The notes under the pieces: model-generated
Told to the model about the DNA's origin: nothing
Seen by the model: only the letters and a program-made list of their open reading frames with translations
Database searches by the model: none
Translations under genes and position numbers: made by a program
NCBI RefSeq assembly: GCF_016650695.1
Contig: NZ_JAEKFH010000005.1
Coordinates: 1,116,001 to 1,180,000, forward strand
Origin: Pseudomonas sp. TH41
GTDB lineage: Bacteria > Pseudomonadota > Gammaproteobacteria > Pseudomonadales > Pseudomonadaceae
DNA: 64,000 bases
Reading direction: 5' to 3'
Shown: piece after piece, positions 1 to 8,795 of the stretch
Numbering within the stretch: position 1 is the first letter of the stretch
Layout: the number at the start of each line of letters is the position of its first letter

Positions 1-118
1 CGACATCATTGAGGTGCGGATAGACCTCTTTCACGAACGGCACCAGCAACACGTCAAGCTCAAGCATGCCGCGGCGGCTGTGCCAGTAGAGGCGATTCAG
101 TTCAACATCTTCGACCAT
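1..118 (-). CDS. sdhE: FAD assembly factor SdhE (YgfY family), 3' part cut by the window edge
   Basis: Only the first 39 codons are inside the window, read from the ATG at 118. They begin MVEDVELNRLYW and include the family signature RGMLELD, the RGxxE-type motif that SdhE uses when it assists covalent flavinylation of succinate dehydrogenase. The gene diverges from ygfZ, the usual sdhE-ygfZ neighbourhood in Pseudomonas. The identification rests on the N-terminal motif and the context; the rest of the protein cannot be checked here. Confidence 0.85.
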   Translation of the reverse strand, partial: MVEDVELNRLYWHSRRGMLELDVLLVPFVKEVYPHLNDV

Positions 119-267
119 GGAGCGCTCCTCAAATAGGCGGCAAGTATACAGCCCCCAGCACCGTCGAACACTCGGCTTTGGTCGGCCTATACCGATCCTT
201 TGTGAACTACCCATTTCAAGAGCGCCCCCTTATGATGTCTACCAGTCTCTTTACCCTGCGATGACCC

Positions 268-1209
268 ATGGCCGACTCTGCTTTTTTCTGCACCCTGTCT
301 CACGAAGGCGTTCTCGCGGTACGCGGCGCGGATGCCAGCAAATTCCTGCAAGGCCAACTGACCTGCAACCTCAACTACCTGAGCGACACCCAAGCCAGCC
401 TCGGCGCCCGCTGCACGCAGAAGGGCCGAATGCAGTCGAGTTTCCGTATCCTGCTGCAAGGTGACGGCGTTTTATTGGCCATGGCCACTGAGCTGCTGGA
501 ACCGCAACTGGCGGACCTGAAAAAGTACGCTGTGTTCTCCAAATCCAAACTGACTGATGAAAGCGTTGCCTGGGTCCGCTTCGGCGTCGACCATGGCGAT
601 GCGGCACTGATCAACCTGGGTCTTGAGTTGCCGGCTGATACAGACAGTGTCGTGCGCAATGACGGCCTGATCGCCATTCGTGTCTCGCCGGACCGCGCCG
701 AACTCTGGGTTGCAGCCGATCAAGCTGATGCCATCAAAGGCAAGCTGTCCGGGCTGCTGGCCGAAAGCGATCTGAATCAATGGCTGCTGGGCCAGATCCG
801 CGCCGGGATCGGTCAGGTCATGCCGGGCACTCGTGAGCTGTTCATCCCGCAGATGCTCAATTTGCAAGCGGTCGGTGGCGTGAGCTTCAAAAAGGGTTGC
901 TACACCGGCCAGGAAATCGTCGCGCGCATGCAGTACCTGGGCAAACTCAAGCGTCGCTTGTATCGCCTCAGTCTGGACGCCACCGATTTGCCTGAGCCTG
1001 GCACCCCCCTGTTTTCCCCGACACACGGTAGCTCCATCGGCGAAGTGGTGTTAGCCGCCAACGCCGGACAAAACATCGAACTCCTGGCCGTGCTGCAAGC
1101 CGAAGCAGCAGAAGGGGGGGATATCCGTCTGGGCGCCCTTGAAGGGCCCGCCCTGCACCTGCTCGACCTGCCTTATGAACTGGATCGCGATCGCGAAATT
1201 CAGCGTTAA
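268..1209 (+). CDS. ygfZ: Folate-binding Fe-S cluster/tRNA-modification protein YgfZ
   Basis: This 313-residue protein belongs to the YgfZ/GcvT-like family, which binds tetrahydrofolate and supports repair or assembly of certain iron-sulfur enzymes such as MiaB. The diagnostic KGCYTGQE motif with its functional cysteine (C211) lies at residues 209-216, and a GcvT-like C-terminal barrel follows. The start chosen is the ATG at 268; the ATG at 261 is in another frame. It is divergent from sdhE across about 150 bases that must hold both promoters. Length and motif are normal for the family. Confidence 0.93.
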   Translation: MADSAFFCTLSHEGVLAVRGADASKFLQGQLTCNLNYLSDTQASLGARCTQKGRMQSSFRILLQGDGVLLAMATELLEPQLADLKKYAVFSKSKLTDESVAWVRFGVDHGDAALINLGLELPADTDSVVRNDGLIAIRVSPDRAELWVAADQADAIKGKLSGLLAESDLNQWLLGQIRAGIGQVMPGTRELFIPQMLNLQAVGGVSFKKGCYTGQEIVARMQYLGKLKRRLYRLSLDATDLPEPGTPLFSPTHGSSIGEVVLAANAGQNIELLAVLQAEAAEGGDIRLGALEGPALHLLDLPYELDRDREIQR

Positions 1210-1243
1210 CAGCAGCACTTGTTGCAACACCTAGAGAAAAGAA

Positions 1244-2065
1244 ATGAGCGATCTGGCGGAAAAGGTCCAACAGGATGTGGTTGAGGCCATCGATAACGAT
1301 GACCTGGTTCTGCCAACGTTACCGGAAGTGGCCCTGCAGATTCGCAAGGCCGCTGAAAACCCGGAAGTCAGCATCAGCACCCTGAGTAAAGTAATCGGCC
1401 GCGATACCGCGTTGTCCGCGCGCCTGATCAAAGTGGTCAACAGCCCGCTGCTGCGTGCAACCCAGGAGGTCACGGACCTCCACACCGCAATCACTCGGCT
1501 GGGCATCAATTACAGCAGCAACCTGGCCATCGGTCTGGTGATGGAACAGATTTTCCATGCCCGTTCCGACGTGGTGGAACGGAAGATGCGCGAGGTATGG
1601 CGCAAAAGCCTGGAAATCGCCGGGGTCAGTTATGCGCTGTGCCGCAAGTACACCCAACTCAAGCCTGACCAGGCGGCACTTGGCGGGCTGGTGCATCAGA
1701 TCGGCGTGCTGCCGATCCTGACTTACGCCGAAGATCACAATGAACTGCTGTCCGACCCGGTCAGCCTCAACCATGTGATTGACCGTATTCATCCCCGGCT
1801 CGGCGACAAATTGCTCAGGGTCTGGGATTTCCCGGAAAACCTGGTGAAGGTGCCGGGGCAATACCTGGACTTCAAGCGTCAATCCGATTGGGTTGATTAT
1901 GTCGATCTGGTGCAAGTGGCCAGTCTGTATTGCCACAAGGACACCGACCATCCGCTGGCCCGAATCGATGCGCTCAGCGTGCCGGCGCTCCGGAAGTTGG
2001 GGTTCGATCCCGAGAACGAGGCGATGTGCAAGGATCTGGAAGAGTCGCGGTCGATGTTTTACTAG
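1244..2065 (+). CDS. HDOD domain protein
   Basis: This 273-residue protein carries an HDOD domain over roughly residues 20-220. HDOD is a degenerate HD fold found in bacterial signalling proteins. The segment LPTLPEVALQIRKAAENP at the start of the domain is typical, as are GRDTALSARLIKVVNSPLL and LGGLVHQIGVLPIL. No second catalytic domain is attached. It lies 34 bases after ygfZ in the same direction and may be co-transcribed. The cellular role of stand-alone HDOD proteins of this type is not settled, so none is assigned. Confidence 0.85.
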   Translation: MSDLAEKVQQDVVEAIDNDDLVLPTLPEVALQIRKAAENPEVSISTLSKVIGRDTALSARLIKVVNSPLLRATQEVTDLHTAITRLGINYSSNLAIGLVMEQIFHARSDVVERKMREVWRKSLEIAGVSYALCRKYTQLKPDQAALGGLVHQIGVLPILTYAEDHNELLSDPVSLNHVIDRIHPRLGDKLLRVWDFPENLVKVPGQYLDFKRQSDWVDYVDLVQVASLYCHKDTDHPLARIDALSVPALRKLGFDPENEAMCKDLEESRSMFY

Positions 2066-2085
2066 TCGAGACCGCGCCGCCCCTA

Positions 2086-2160
2086 TCGCGAGCAGGCTCG
2101 CTCCCACACTGGATCTGCAACACCCGAGATCCCTTGTGGGAGCGAGCCTGCTCGCGAAGG
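2086..2160. repeat. REPIN: inverted pair of REP elements
   Basis: Two copies of the GCGAGCAGGCTCGCTCCCAC unit face each other with about 30 bases between them. They sit between the convergent HDOD gene and tctE, where the hairpin could also act as a bidirectional 3' end. Confidence 0.85.
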
Positions 2161-2182
2161 GGCCATTCCAGACACCGCAAAC

Positions 2183-3568
2183 CTACCCCGCGATAAAACT
2201 CACCCGCACCTTCAACCCCGCCGCCTCGCCATCGTGCAGGCTGATCTGCGCCAGGTGAGCACGGCAGATCTCACCGACAATCGCCAGGCCCAGGCCCGAA
2301 CCGGCCACCTGCTGGTTACGTCGGTAAAAACGCTCGAAGACTCGATCGCGCTCTTCAAGGGGAATCCCCGGGCCATCATCCTCGACCTCCAGCACGGCCG
2401 GCGCGGTGACTCGCAGAATCACGTTACCGCCCGGCGGGGTATGCGCCAGCGCGTTATCCACCAGATTGCTCAACAGTTCGTTCAACAACGTCGGCTCGCC
2501 GCGCAGCCACACCGGCTCATCCGCTTCCAGCGCAAGCGCCACGCCACGCGCGTGGGCCAGCGGCGCCATGGCCATGCCTAATTCACGCGCCAACTGACTG
2601 AGATCAAGCAGTTGCGCCCCGCCCTCGGCAATGGCTCGCGCACCGTTCTCGACCCGTGCCAACGACAGCAACTGATTGGCCAAATGGGTTAAACGATCCG
2701 TACCTTGGGCAGCGTTTTCCAGGGTGCTGCGCCAGGTGTCGGGCTCGCTTGAGCGCAGGCCCAGTTCGAGCCGGGCCTTGAGCGCTGCCAGCGGGGTACG
2801 CAGTTCGTGAGCGGCATCGGCAATGAATTGCGCCTGACGCTCGAACTGGACCCGCAGCCGCTCGGTAAAGTGATTGAGCGCACGCACCAACGGCCACAAC
2901 TCCCGCTGCACTTCCACCAACGGCAACGGCCGCAGGTCGTCGGACTGGCGCTCTTCCACCGCTGTGCGCAATCGCTCCAGCGGGCGCAGCGCCGCACTGA
3001 CCGCGAACCACACCATCAGCAGCGCCCCGACCGCCAGCATGCCCAGACGCAGCAAGGTGTCTGCCGCCAGGCTACGGGCCATGCTGACCCTCGCTTCATC
3101 GGTTTCTGCCACACGAATTTCCGCCATGCCGTTCATGTTTGGCTCACTCACCGGCTTGAGCAGGCTGACCACGCGCACATTTTGCCCCTGGTATTTGGCG
3201 TTGTAGAAACGCGCCAGCGCCGGATAGTCATCGGTGCGCGGCGTGCCTGGCGGCGGCGGCGGCAGGTTTTCGTAGCCGGAAATCAGCTTCTGGTTGATGT
3301 CGTTGACCAGGTAAAAAATTCGCCCCGCGCTGTCATAGGCGAAGGTGTCGAGGGCCACGTAAGGCACGTCGGCGCTCAGGCTGCCATCGCGCTGGGACAC
3401 ACCGGCGGCGATGGTTCGCGCCGAGGCCAGCAAGGTCCGGTCGTACGCGGTATCGGCGGCTTCGCGACCATTCCAGTACGCGCTCAAACCACTGGCCAGC
3501 ATCAACACCACCAGCAACAGCGCCAGGTTCCACAACAACCGCCAGCGCAGGCTGCTGGGCTTATGCAT
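2183..3568 (-). CDS. tctE: Sensor histidine kinase TctE
   Basis: This 461-residue membrane kinase has a transmembrane helix at about residues 10-30, a periplasmic sensor region to about 165, a second helix near 170-190, then HAMP, dimerisation and ATPase domains. The phospho-accepting histidine is H254 in HELRTPL. The N box (NLVDNALAHTPPGG), G1 (DDGPGIP) and G2 (GSGLGLAI) are intact. Its start overlaps the end of tctD by 8 bases, so the two are translationally coupled. Divergence from tctCBA identifies the pair as the tricarboxylate sensor system; the ligand (citrate or a related acid) is inferred from that context. Confidence 0.88.
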   Translation of the reverse strand: MHKPSSLRWRLLWNLALLLVVLMLASGLSAYWNGREAADTAYDRTLLASARTIAAGVSQRDGSLSADVPYVALDTFAYDSAGRIFYLVNDINQKLISGYENLPPPPPGTPRTDDYPALARFYNAKYQGQNVRVVSLLKPVSEPNMNGMAEIRVAETDEARVSMARSLAADTLLRLGMLAVGALLMVWFAVSAALRPLERLRTAVEERQSDDLRPLPLVEVQRELWPLVRALNHFTERLRVQFERQAQFIADAAHELRTPLAALKARLELGLRSSEPDTWRSTLENAAQGTDRLTHLANQLLSLARVENGARAIAEGGAQLLDLSQLARELGMAMAPLAHARGVALALEADEPVWLRGEPTLLNELLSNLVDNALAHTPPGGNVILRVTAPAVLEVEDDGPGIPLEERDRVFERFYRRNQQVAGSGLGLAIVGEICRAHLAQISLHDGEAAGLKVRVSFIAG

Positions 3569-4232
3569 CGCGGCTTTCCAGCAAATAGCCGAGGCCGCGG
3601 AAGGTCACGATGGCGACCGGCTGACCGTCGAGCTTTTTGCGCAAGCGGTGGACGTAGATTTCGATGGCGTCCGGGCTGGCTTCTTCGTCCAGACCAAACA
3701 CGTGGGAAGCCAGTTGCTCCTTGCTCATCACCCGGCCGGGACGAGCGATCAGGGCTTCAAGTACCGCCTGCTCGCGGGAGGTCAGGGTCAGCAATTCTTC
3801 GCCGAGGGTGAAGCGCCGGGTGTCCAGGTCATAGGCCAGAACCCCACAGCGCTGCTGGCGTTCACCGCCGAGCACACTGCGGCGCAGCAGGGCTTTGACC
3901 CGTGCTTCGAGTTCAGTCAGTTCGAACGGTTTGGCCAGGTAGTCGTCGGCACCGAGGTTCAAGCCGTGGACCCGATCCTTGACGTCGCTGCGGGCGGTCA
4001 ACATCAACACCGGCAGGTTCTTGCCCCGCGCCCGCAAACGCGCCAGCACTTCGAAACCATCCATGCGCGGCAGGCCGACGTCGAGAATCGCCATGGCGTA
4101 TTCCTCGCTGCTCAAGGCTAGGTCGGCCGCCACACCGTCGTGCAGCACATCCACGGTCAGACCGGTGCTCTTGAGCGCTTGGGCGACACTGTCGGCGAGC
4201 TGCAAATGGTCTTCGACGAGCAGGACACGCAT
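3561..4232 (-). CDS. tctD: OmpR-family response regulator TctD
   Basis: This 223-residue protein has an N-terminal receiver domain, with acidic pocket E7/D8 and phospho-acceptor D51 in ILDVGLP, and a C-terminal winged-helix DNA-binding domain ending VTFRGLGYLLE. It is first in the tctDE operon and reads away from tctC across a 405-base gap. Three phased 11-bp repeats in that gap are a plausible binding site. In related Pseudomonas and enterics this regulator controls tctCBA; here that is inferred from gene order. Confidence 0.88.
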   Translation of the reverse strand: MRVLLVEDHLQLADSVAQALKSTGLTVDVLHDGVAADLALSSEEYAMAILDVGLPRMDGFEVLARLRARGKNLPVLMLTARSDVKDRVHGLNLGADDYLAKPFELTELEARVKALLRRSVLGGERQQRCGVLAYDLDTRRFTLGEELLTLTSREQAVLEALIARPGRVMSKEQLASHVFGLDEEASPDAIEIYVHRLRKKLDGQPVAIVTFRGLGYLLESRDA

Positions 4233-4319
4233 GGATCTTTACCTCATTCAGGGATGGTCGACGCCATTCTTTGGCGCGGAGTTTACAGCCGCAACCGCCG
4301 CTGTGAAGCCTGAGAACCG

Positions 4320-4352
4320 TGAAAGGCTGCTGAAAGGTTAGTGAAAGGTTGG
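4320..4352 (+). promoter_or_regulatory. Three tandem 11-bp repeats, candidate TctD operator
   Basis: Units tgaaaggctgc, tgaaaggttag and tgaaaggttgg follow each other without gap, so TGAAAGG recurs exactly every 11 bases. This is the phasing expected for head-to-tail binding of OmpR-family regulators on one face of the helix. The array lies about 90 bases upstream of the tctD start and 285 bases upstream of tctC. Binding by TctD is inference; the repeat is directly visible. Confidence 0.55.
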
Positions 4353-4488
4353 ACCGTTAGAGTCGGTCCACGGAGGGTTTCGACTGCCAATCCTCCGACC
4401 GTAGTTTGCAACGTGCTGTGAAATGTAGCTCCCGAAAAACGCCATGAAGCGTTTTCGCCAATAAGAACAATAACCGAGGTACTGCACC

Positions 4489-4599
4489 ATGCCGTCCATA
4501 CCGCTTCAGACTCGCCCGCCCCACCCCTTCTTTCTATTCCCATCGTTGATGCGTGCCAGCGCCGAAGCCGGCTGCCCAGCGCGAAACCGCCGCACCTGA
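4489..4599 (+). other. Possible 36-codon leader ORF or relic upstream of tctC
   Basis: An ATG at 4489 is preceded by a plausible ribosome binding sequence (cgagg, about 9 bases away) and opens 36 codons (MPSIPLQTRPPHP...) before TGA at 4597-4599, 38 bases ahead of tctC. In other pseudomonads the porin gene opdH occupies this place. The ORF might be a leader peptide, a scar of a lost opdH start, or chance. Its Pro- and Arg-rich composition argues against a folded protein. Confidence 0.2.
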
Positions 4600-4637
4600 A
4601 ACGCCCCCAAAAAATAAAAACTCCCCTGGAGACAATA

Positions 4638-5615
4638 ATGAATCGATCACTGCGCCGTTTCGCCCTCGCCGCCAGCTGTGTGCTGTTTGCCGGCCAATTG
4701 ATGGCTGAGCCAAAACGCCCGGAATGCATCGCCCCGGCCTCGCCGGGTGGCGGTTTCGACCTGACCTGCAAACTGGCGCAAAGCGCGCTGGTCAATGAGA
4801 AACTGCTGACCAAACCGATGCGCGTGACCTACATGCCGGGCGGTGTCGGTGCGGTGGCGTACAACGCGGTGGTCGCGCAGCGCCCGGCCGACGCCGGCAC
4901 GCTGGTGGCGTGGTCCAGCGGTTCGTTGCTGAACCTGGCCCAAGGCAAGTTCGGTCGTTTCGATGAAAACGCCGTGCGCTGGCTGGCCGCCGTCGGCACC
5001 AGCTACGGCGCCATCGCGGTGAAAAGCGATTCGCCTTACAAGAACCTCGACGACCTCGTTCAAGCGCTGAAGAAAGATCCGAGCAAAGTAGTGATCGGCT
5101 CCGGTGGCACCGTCGGCAGCCAGGACTGGATGCAAACGGCCCTGATCGCCAAGGCGGCCGGGATCAACCCGCGCGACCTGCGTTACGTCGCCCTCGAAGG
5201 CGGCGGTGAAATCGCCACCGCCCTGCTCGGCGGTCACATTCAGGTCGGCAGCACCGACATCTCCGACTCCATGCCGCACATCCTGAGCGGTGACATGCGC
5301 CTGCTGGCGGTGTTCTCCGAGAAGCGCCTGGACGAGCCGGAAATGAAAGACATTCCGACCGCCAAAGAACAAGGCTACGACATTGTCTGGCCGGTGGTTC
5401 GCGGCTTCTACCTTGGGCCGAAGGTCAGCGACGAAGACTACGCCTGGTGGAAAGACGCGTTCGACAAACTGCTGGCGTCCGAAGACTTCGCCAAGCTGCG
5501 CGATCAGCGTGAGCTCTTCCCGTTTGCCATGACCGGCCCGGAGCTGGACACCTACGTGAAGAAGCAGGTCGCGGACTACAAAGTGCTGGCCAAAGAGTTC
5601 GGCCTGATTCAGTGA
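4638..5615 (+). CDS. tctC: Tripartite tricarboxylate transporter substrate-binding protein TctC
   Basis: This 325-residue protein has a signal peptide (MNRSLRRFALAASCVLFAGQLMA, cleavage near residue 23) and a mature TctC/BugT-type binding fold. Family features include the PASPGGGFDLTC loop near the mature N-terminus and VIGSGGTVGSQDW in the ligand cleft. It captures citrate-like tricarboxylates in the periplasm for TctAB. The start has a good GGAG spaced 8 bases upstream. It begins the tctCBA operon. Confidence 0.92.
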   Translation: MNRSLRRFALAASCVLFAGQLMAEPKRPECIAPASPGGGFDLTCKLAQSALVNEKLLTKPMRVTYMPGGVGAVAYNAVVAQRPADAGTLVAWSSGSLLNLAQGKFGRFDENAVRWLAAVGTSYGAIAVKSDSPYKNLDDLVQALKKDPSKVVIGSGGTVGSQDWMQTALIAKAAGINPRDLRYVALEGGGEIATALLGGHIQVGSTDISDSMPHILSGDMRLLAVFSEKRLDEPEMKDIPTAKEQGYDIVWPVVRGFYLGPKVSDEDYAWWKDAFDKLLASEDFAKLRDQRELFPFAMTGPELDTYVKKQVADYKVLAKEFGLIQ

Positions 5616-5674
5616 TCGCCTCTGTCTAGCGGCCACGGCCCCCGTTCTGCGGGGCCGTGGCACAGGAGTTTCCC

Positions 5675-6133
5675 ATGCTCTTACAACGCATTTTTGCGTC
5701 AGTGCTGTTGCTGGTCTGTGTTGGCCTGGCGCTGATGGCGTGGCCGTACCAGGCGGCTTTTTCCTACGAACCGGTGGGGCCTCGCGCGTTCCCCCTTTTG
5801 ATGCTCGGCCTGATGGGGCTGGGATTGCTGTACATGGTGTTTCGGCCGACGCCGATCATCCACAGTGATGACGACCCAAAACTGGACCGTGAAACCCTGA
5901 TCAAAATTGGCATCTGCGTAGTGCTGTTACTAGTTTTCGCCGGAACCTTCGAACCCCTCGGTTTCATTGTCGCCAGCCTATTGATCGGGATCCCGATGGC
6001 ACGCCTGTATGGCGGCCGCTGGCTGCCGAGCACGGTGATCATCAGCCTGATGGCCGTCGGTCTTTATCTGCTGTTCGACAAGTTGATGGACGTGCCACTG
6101 CCCTTGGGCGTGCTCGACGTTCTGGAGAACTGA
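5675..6133 (+). CDS. tctB: Tripartite tricarboxylate transporter small membrane subunit TctB
   Basis: The 152-residue protein has four hydrophobic segments (about residues 6-26, 37-56, 78-104 and 118-137), as expected for the TctB small subunit that partners TctA. The start is placed at ATG 5675, six codons inside a longer GTG-initiated frame, because CAGGAG lies 6 bases upstream. It sits between tctC and tctA, ending one base before the tctA ATG. Confidence 0.9.
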   Translation: MLLQRIFASVLLLVCVGLALMAWPYQAAFSYEPVGPRAFPLLMLGLMGLGLLYMVFRPTPIIHSDDDPKLDRETLIKIGICVVLLLVFAGTFEPLGFIVASLLIGIPMARLYGGRWLPSTVIISLMAVGLYLLFDKLMDVPLPLGVLDVLEN

Positions 6134-6134
6134 T

Positions 6135-7649
6135 ATGGATACTCTTGGCTATTTGGGCCAGGGCTTCGGCGTCGCGCTGAGCCCGTACAACCTGGTAACC
6201 GCCCTCTGCGGCACATTGATCGGCACCGTCGTCGGGCTGTTGCCAGGCCTGGGCCCGATCAACGGCGTGGCGTTATTGATCCCGATCGCGTTCGCCCTCG
6301 GCCTGCCACCGGAGTCGGCATTGATCCTGTTGGCGGCGGTTTACCTGGGGTGTGAATACGGCGGCCGGATCAGCTCGATCCTGCTGAACATTCCGGGCGA
6401 AGCCTCCACGGTGATGACCACCCTCGACGGTTACCCGATGGCCCGCAAAGGCCTGGCCGGTGTGGCGCTGTCGCTGTCGGCGTGGAGCTCGTTTATCGGT
6501 GCGTTCATCGCCACGTGCGGCATGGTGCTGTTCGCGCCGCTGCTGGCAAAATGGGCGATTGCCTTCGGGCCGGCGGAATATTTCGTCCTGATGGTGTTTG
6601 CGATCGTCTGTCTCGGCGGCATGGCCGGTGACCGACCGCTGAAGACCTTTATTGCGGCGTTGATCGGTCTGTTTCTGTCGAGCGTCGGGATCGATGCCAA
6701 CAGCGGCGTGTACCGTTTCACCGGAGACAACATCCATTTGACCGACGGCATTCAGTTCGTGGTGCTGGTGCTGGGCCTGTTCTCCATCAGCGAAATCCTC
6801 CTGCTGCTGGAAAAAACCCATCGTGGCCAGGAAGCGGTAAAGGCCACCGGACGCATGATGTTCAACTTCAAGGAAGCCTCGGCGGTGTTCATGGTGAACA
6901 TCCGTTGCGGTTTGCTGGGTTTCATCATGGGCGTGTTGCCGGGTGCAGGCGCGACACTCGCCAGTGCCGTGGCCTACATGACCGAAAAACGTATCGCCGG
7001 CGCCAAGGGCAGTTTCGGCCAGGGTGACATGCGCGGTCTCGCGGCACCGGAAACCGCCATCGGTGGCGCGGCCTGCGGCGCACTGGTGCCCATGTTGACC
7101 CTCGGCGTGCCGGGTTCGGGCACCACCGCGGTGATGATTGGCGCGCTGTCGCTGTACAACATCACTCCCGGCCCGCTGCTGTTCCAACAGCAACCGGACA
7201 TCGTTTGGGGCCTGATCGCGTCGTTGTTCGTCGCCAACATCATGCTGGTGATCCTCAACATTCCAATGATCCGCATCTTCACCCGCATTCTCGCCGTGCC
7301 GAACTGGGCACTGGTGCCGGTGATTGCGATCATCACCGGGATCGGCGTCTACGCGGTGCACGCCACCACGTTCGATCTGTTCCTGATGATCGGCATCGGC
7401 ATCTTTGGCTACCTCCTGCGCAAGCTGGACTTCCCATTGTCACCGGTGTTACTGGGTTTCATCCTCGGCGGTCTGATGGAGCAAAACCTGCGTCGCGCCC
7501 TGTCGATCTCCAACGGTGCACTGGAAATCCTCTGGTCCAGCCCGATCACCTTCAGTGTCTGGGTGCTGACGGCGATCATGCTGCTAATGCCGATAGTGCG
7601 AATCTGGCGCAAACGTTCGGTCGCCCGGCGCGCTATCGCCGATGTCTGA
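6135..7649 (+). CDS. tctA: Tripartite tricarboxylate transporter large permease TctA
   Basis: This 504-residue polytopic protein is the channel-forming subunit of the TTT transporter. Conserved TctA signatures are present: GLLPGLGPINGVALLIP near residue 35 and a second, repeat-related GVLPGAGATLASAVAY near 265, followed by APETAIGGAACGALVPMLTLGVPGSGTTA-type sequence. Start ATG 6135 is preceded by TGGAGAAC. It overlaps the downstream membrane protein gene by 8 bases, which suggests coupled translation. Confidence 0.94.
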   Translation: MDTLGYLGQGFGVALSPYNLVTALCGTLIGTVVGLLPGLGPINGVALLIPIAFALGLPPESALILLAAVYLGCEYGGRISSILLNIPGEASTVMTTLDGYPMARKGLAGVALSLSAWSSFIGAFIATCGMVLFAPLLAKWAIAFGPAEYFVLMVFAIVCLGGMAGDRPLKTFIAALIGLFLSSVGIDANSGVYRFTGDNIHLTDGIQFVVLVLGLFSISEILLLLEKTHRGQEAVKATGRMMFNFKEASAVFMVNIRCGLLGFIMGVLPGAGATLASAVAYMTEKRIAGAKGSFGQGDMRGLAAPETAIGGAACGALVPMLTLGVPGSGTTAVMIGALSLYNITPGPLLFQQQPDIVWGLIASLFVANIMLVILNIPMIRIFTRILAVPNWALVPVIAIITGIGVYAVHATTFDLFLMIGIGIFGYLLRKLDFPLSPVLLGFILGGLMEQNLRRALSISNGALEILWSSPITFSVWVLTAIMLLMPIVRIWRKRSVARRAIADV

Positions 7650-8685
7650 TCGCCCCTCCTTCAAAACCTGGTGGGGAACCCCGCTGGTCGGTCTGCTGGG
7701 CGGTTACCTCGCCAGCCAGATCGGCTGGCCACTGCCGTGGATGGTCGGCTCGTTGCTGGCGATCATCCTCGTGCGCTGCCTGACTCCCTGGCAATTGGCG
7801 GAAATCCCTGGCGGTCGCAAGTGCGGCCAGTGGATCGTCGGCATCGGCATCGGCCTGCATTTCACCCCGGTGGTGATGGAGCAGGTCCTGAGCCACTTCG
7901 GCCTGATCTTCTTCGGTGCGTTGGTCACCAGTCTGTCCGCCGTGGTCGGCGTCTGGTTGCTGCGTCGGACCGGCGAGGACCGCGCCACCGCATTTTTTTC
8001 CAGCATGCCTGGCGGCTCCGGGGAGATGGTCAACCTTGGCGCCCGCAACGGCGCGGTACTCAGCCGCGTGGCGGCCGGGCAAAGTCTGCGGGTGCTGGTG
8101 GTAGTGCTGTCTGTGCCGGCAGCCTTCAAATATTTGCTGGGCAACGGGGCGCCGGTTTTTCATCCGACCGCCGTCGATGGATGGTGGCTCGCCCTTCTCT
8201 TCCCGGCAGGCGCTTTGGCGGCCTGGATGTGGGAACGTCTTCGTCAACCCAATCCGTGGTTATTCGGGCCGTTGCTGGTGAGTGCAGCGGTGAGCATTGG
8301 TTGGGATCCGCATATCGGTTTGCCTAACGGCGGCAGTCAGATTGGCCAATGGCTGATCGGTAGCGGCTTGGGTTGCCACTTCAATCGACAGTTTTTCCGA
8401 CGTGCGCCTTCGTTTATGGGGCGGACCTTGATCGGGACCGTCCTGACGATGTTGATCGCCACGGCGGCAGCACTGGGCTTGAGTGCGCTTACGCACCTGG
8501 ATTTGCGTTCGCTGACGCTGGGCATGATGCCCGGCGGGATTGCGGAGATGAGCCTGACGGCGGAGACCCTGCAATTGTCGGTGCCGCTGGTAACGGCGAT
8601 GCAAGTGATGCGGCTGTTGTTTGTGTTGTTTCTGGCGGAGCCGTTGTTCAAGTATTGGAACCGGGTGCCGGATTCAGACCAATAG
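7642..8685 (+). CDS. AbrB-family membrane protein (putative transporter/regulator)
   Basis: This 347-residue integral membrane protein has the duplicated AbrB (Pfam AbrB, formerly ammonia monooxygenase-like) architecture. The two halves each carry a glycine-rich segment: SSMPGGSGEMVNLG near residue 120 and GMMPGGIAEMSLTA near residue 295. Such proteins are often placed after tctA, but their transport activity is not well established. The 8-base overlap with tctA makes it the last gene of the operon, before a REPIN at 8699. Confidence 0.8.
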   Translation: MSDRPSFKTWWGTPLVGLLGGYLASQIGWPLPWMVGSLLAIILVRCLTPWQLAEIPGGRKCGQWIVGIGIGLHFTPVVMEQVLSHFGLIFFGALVTSLSAVVGVWLLRRTGEDRATAFFSSMPGGSGEMVNLGARNGAVLSRVAAGQSLRVLVVVLSVPAAFKYLLGNGAPVFHPTAVDGWWLALLFPAGALAAWMWERLRQPNPWLFGPLLVSAAVSIGWDPHIGLPNGGSQIGQWLIGSGLGCHFNRQFFRRAPSFMGRTLIGTVLTMLIATAAALGLSALTHLDLRSLTLGMMPGGIAEMSLTAETLQLSVPLVTAMQVMRLLFVLFLAEPLFKYWNRVPDSDQ

Positions 8686-8698
8686 ACCGAGTCGCCGC

Positions 8699-8777
8699 CT
8701 TCGCGAGCAAGCCCGCTCCCACATTGATCTTGTGAACACTGAAGATCCAATGTGGGAGCGGGCTTGCTCGCGAAGGG
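8699..8777. repeat. REPIN with CTTCGCGAGCAAGCCCGCTCCCAC arms
   Basis: Two nearly perfect 25-base arms flank a 28-base spacer. The pair lies between the convergent ends of the tct operon and ung. Confidence 0.87.
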
Positions 8778-8795
8778 GCCCTCATTGCCAACACA

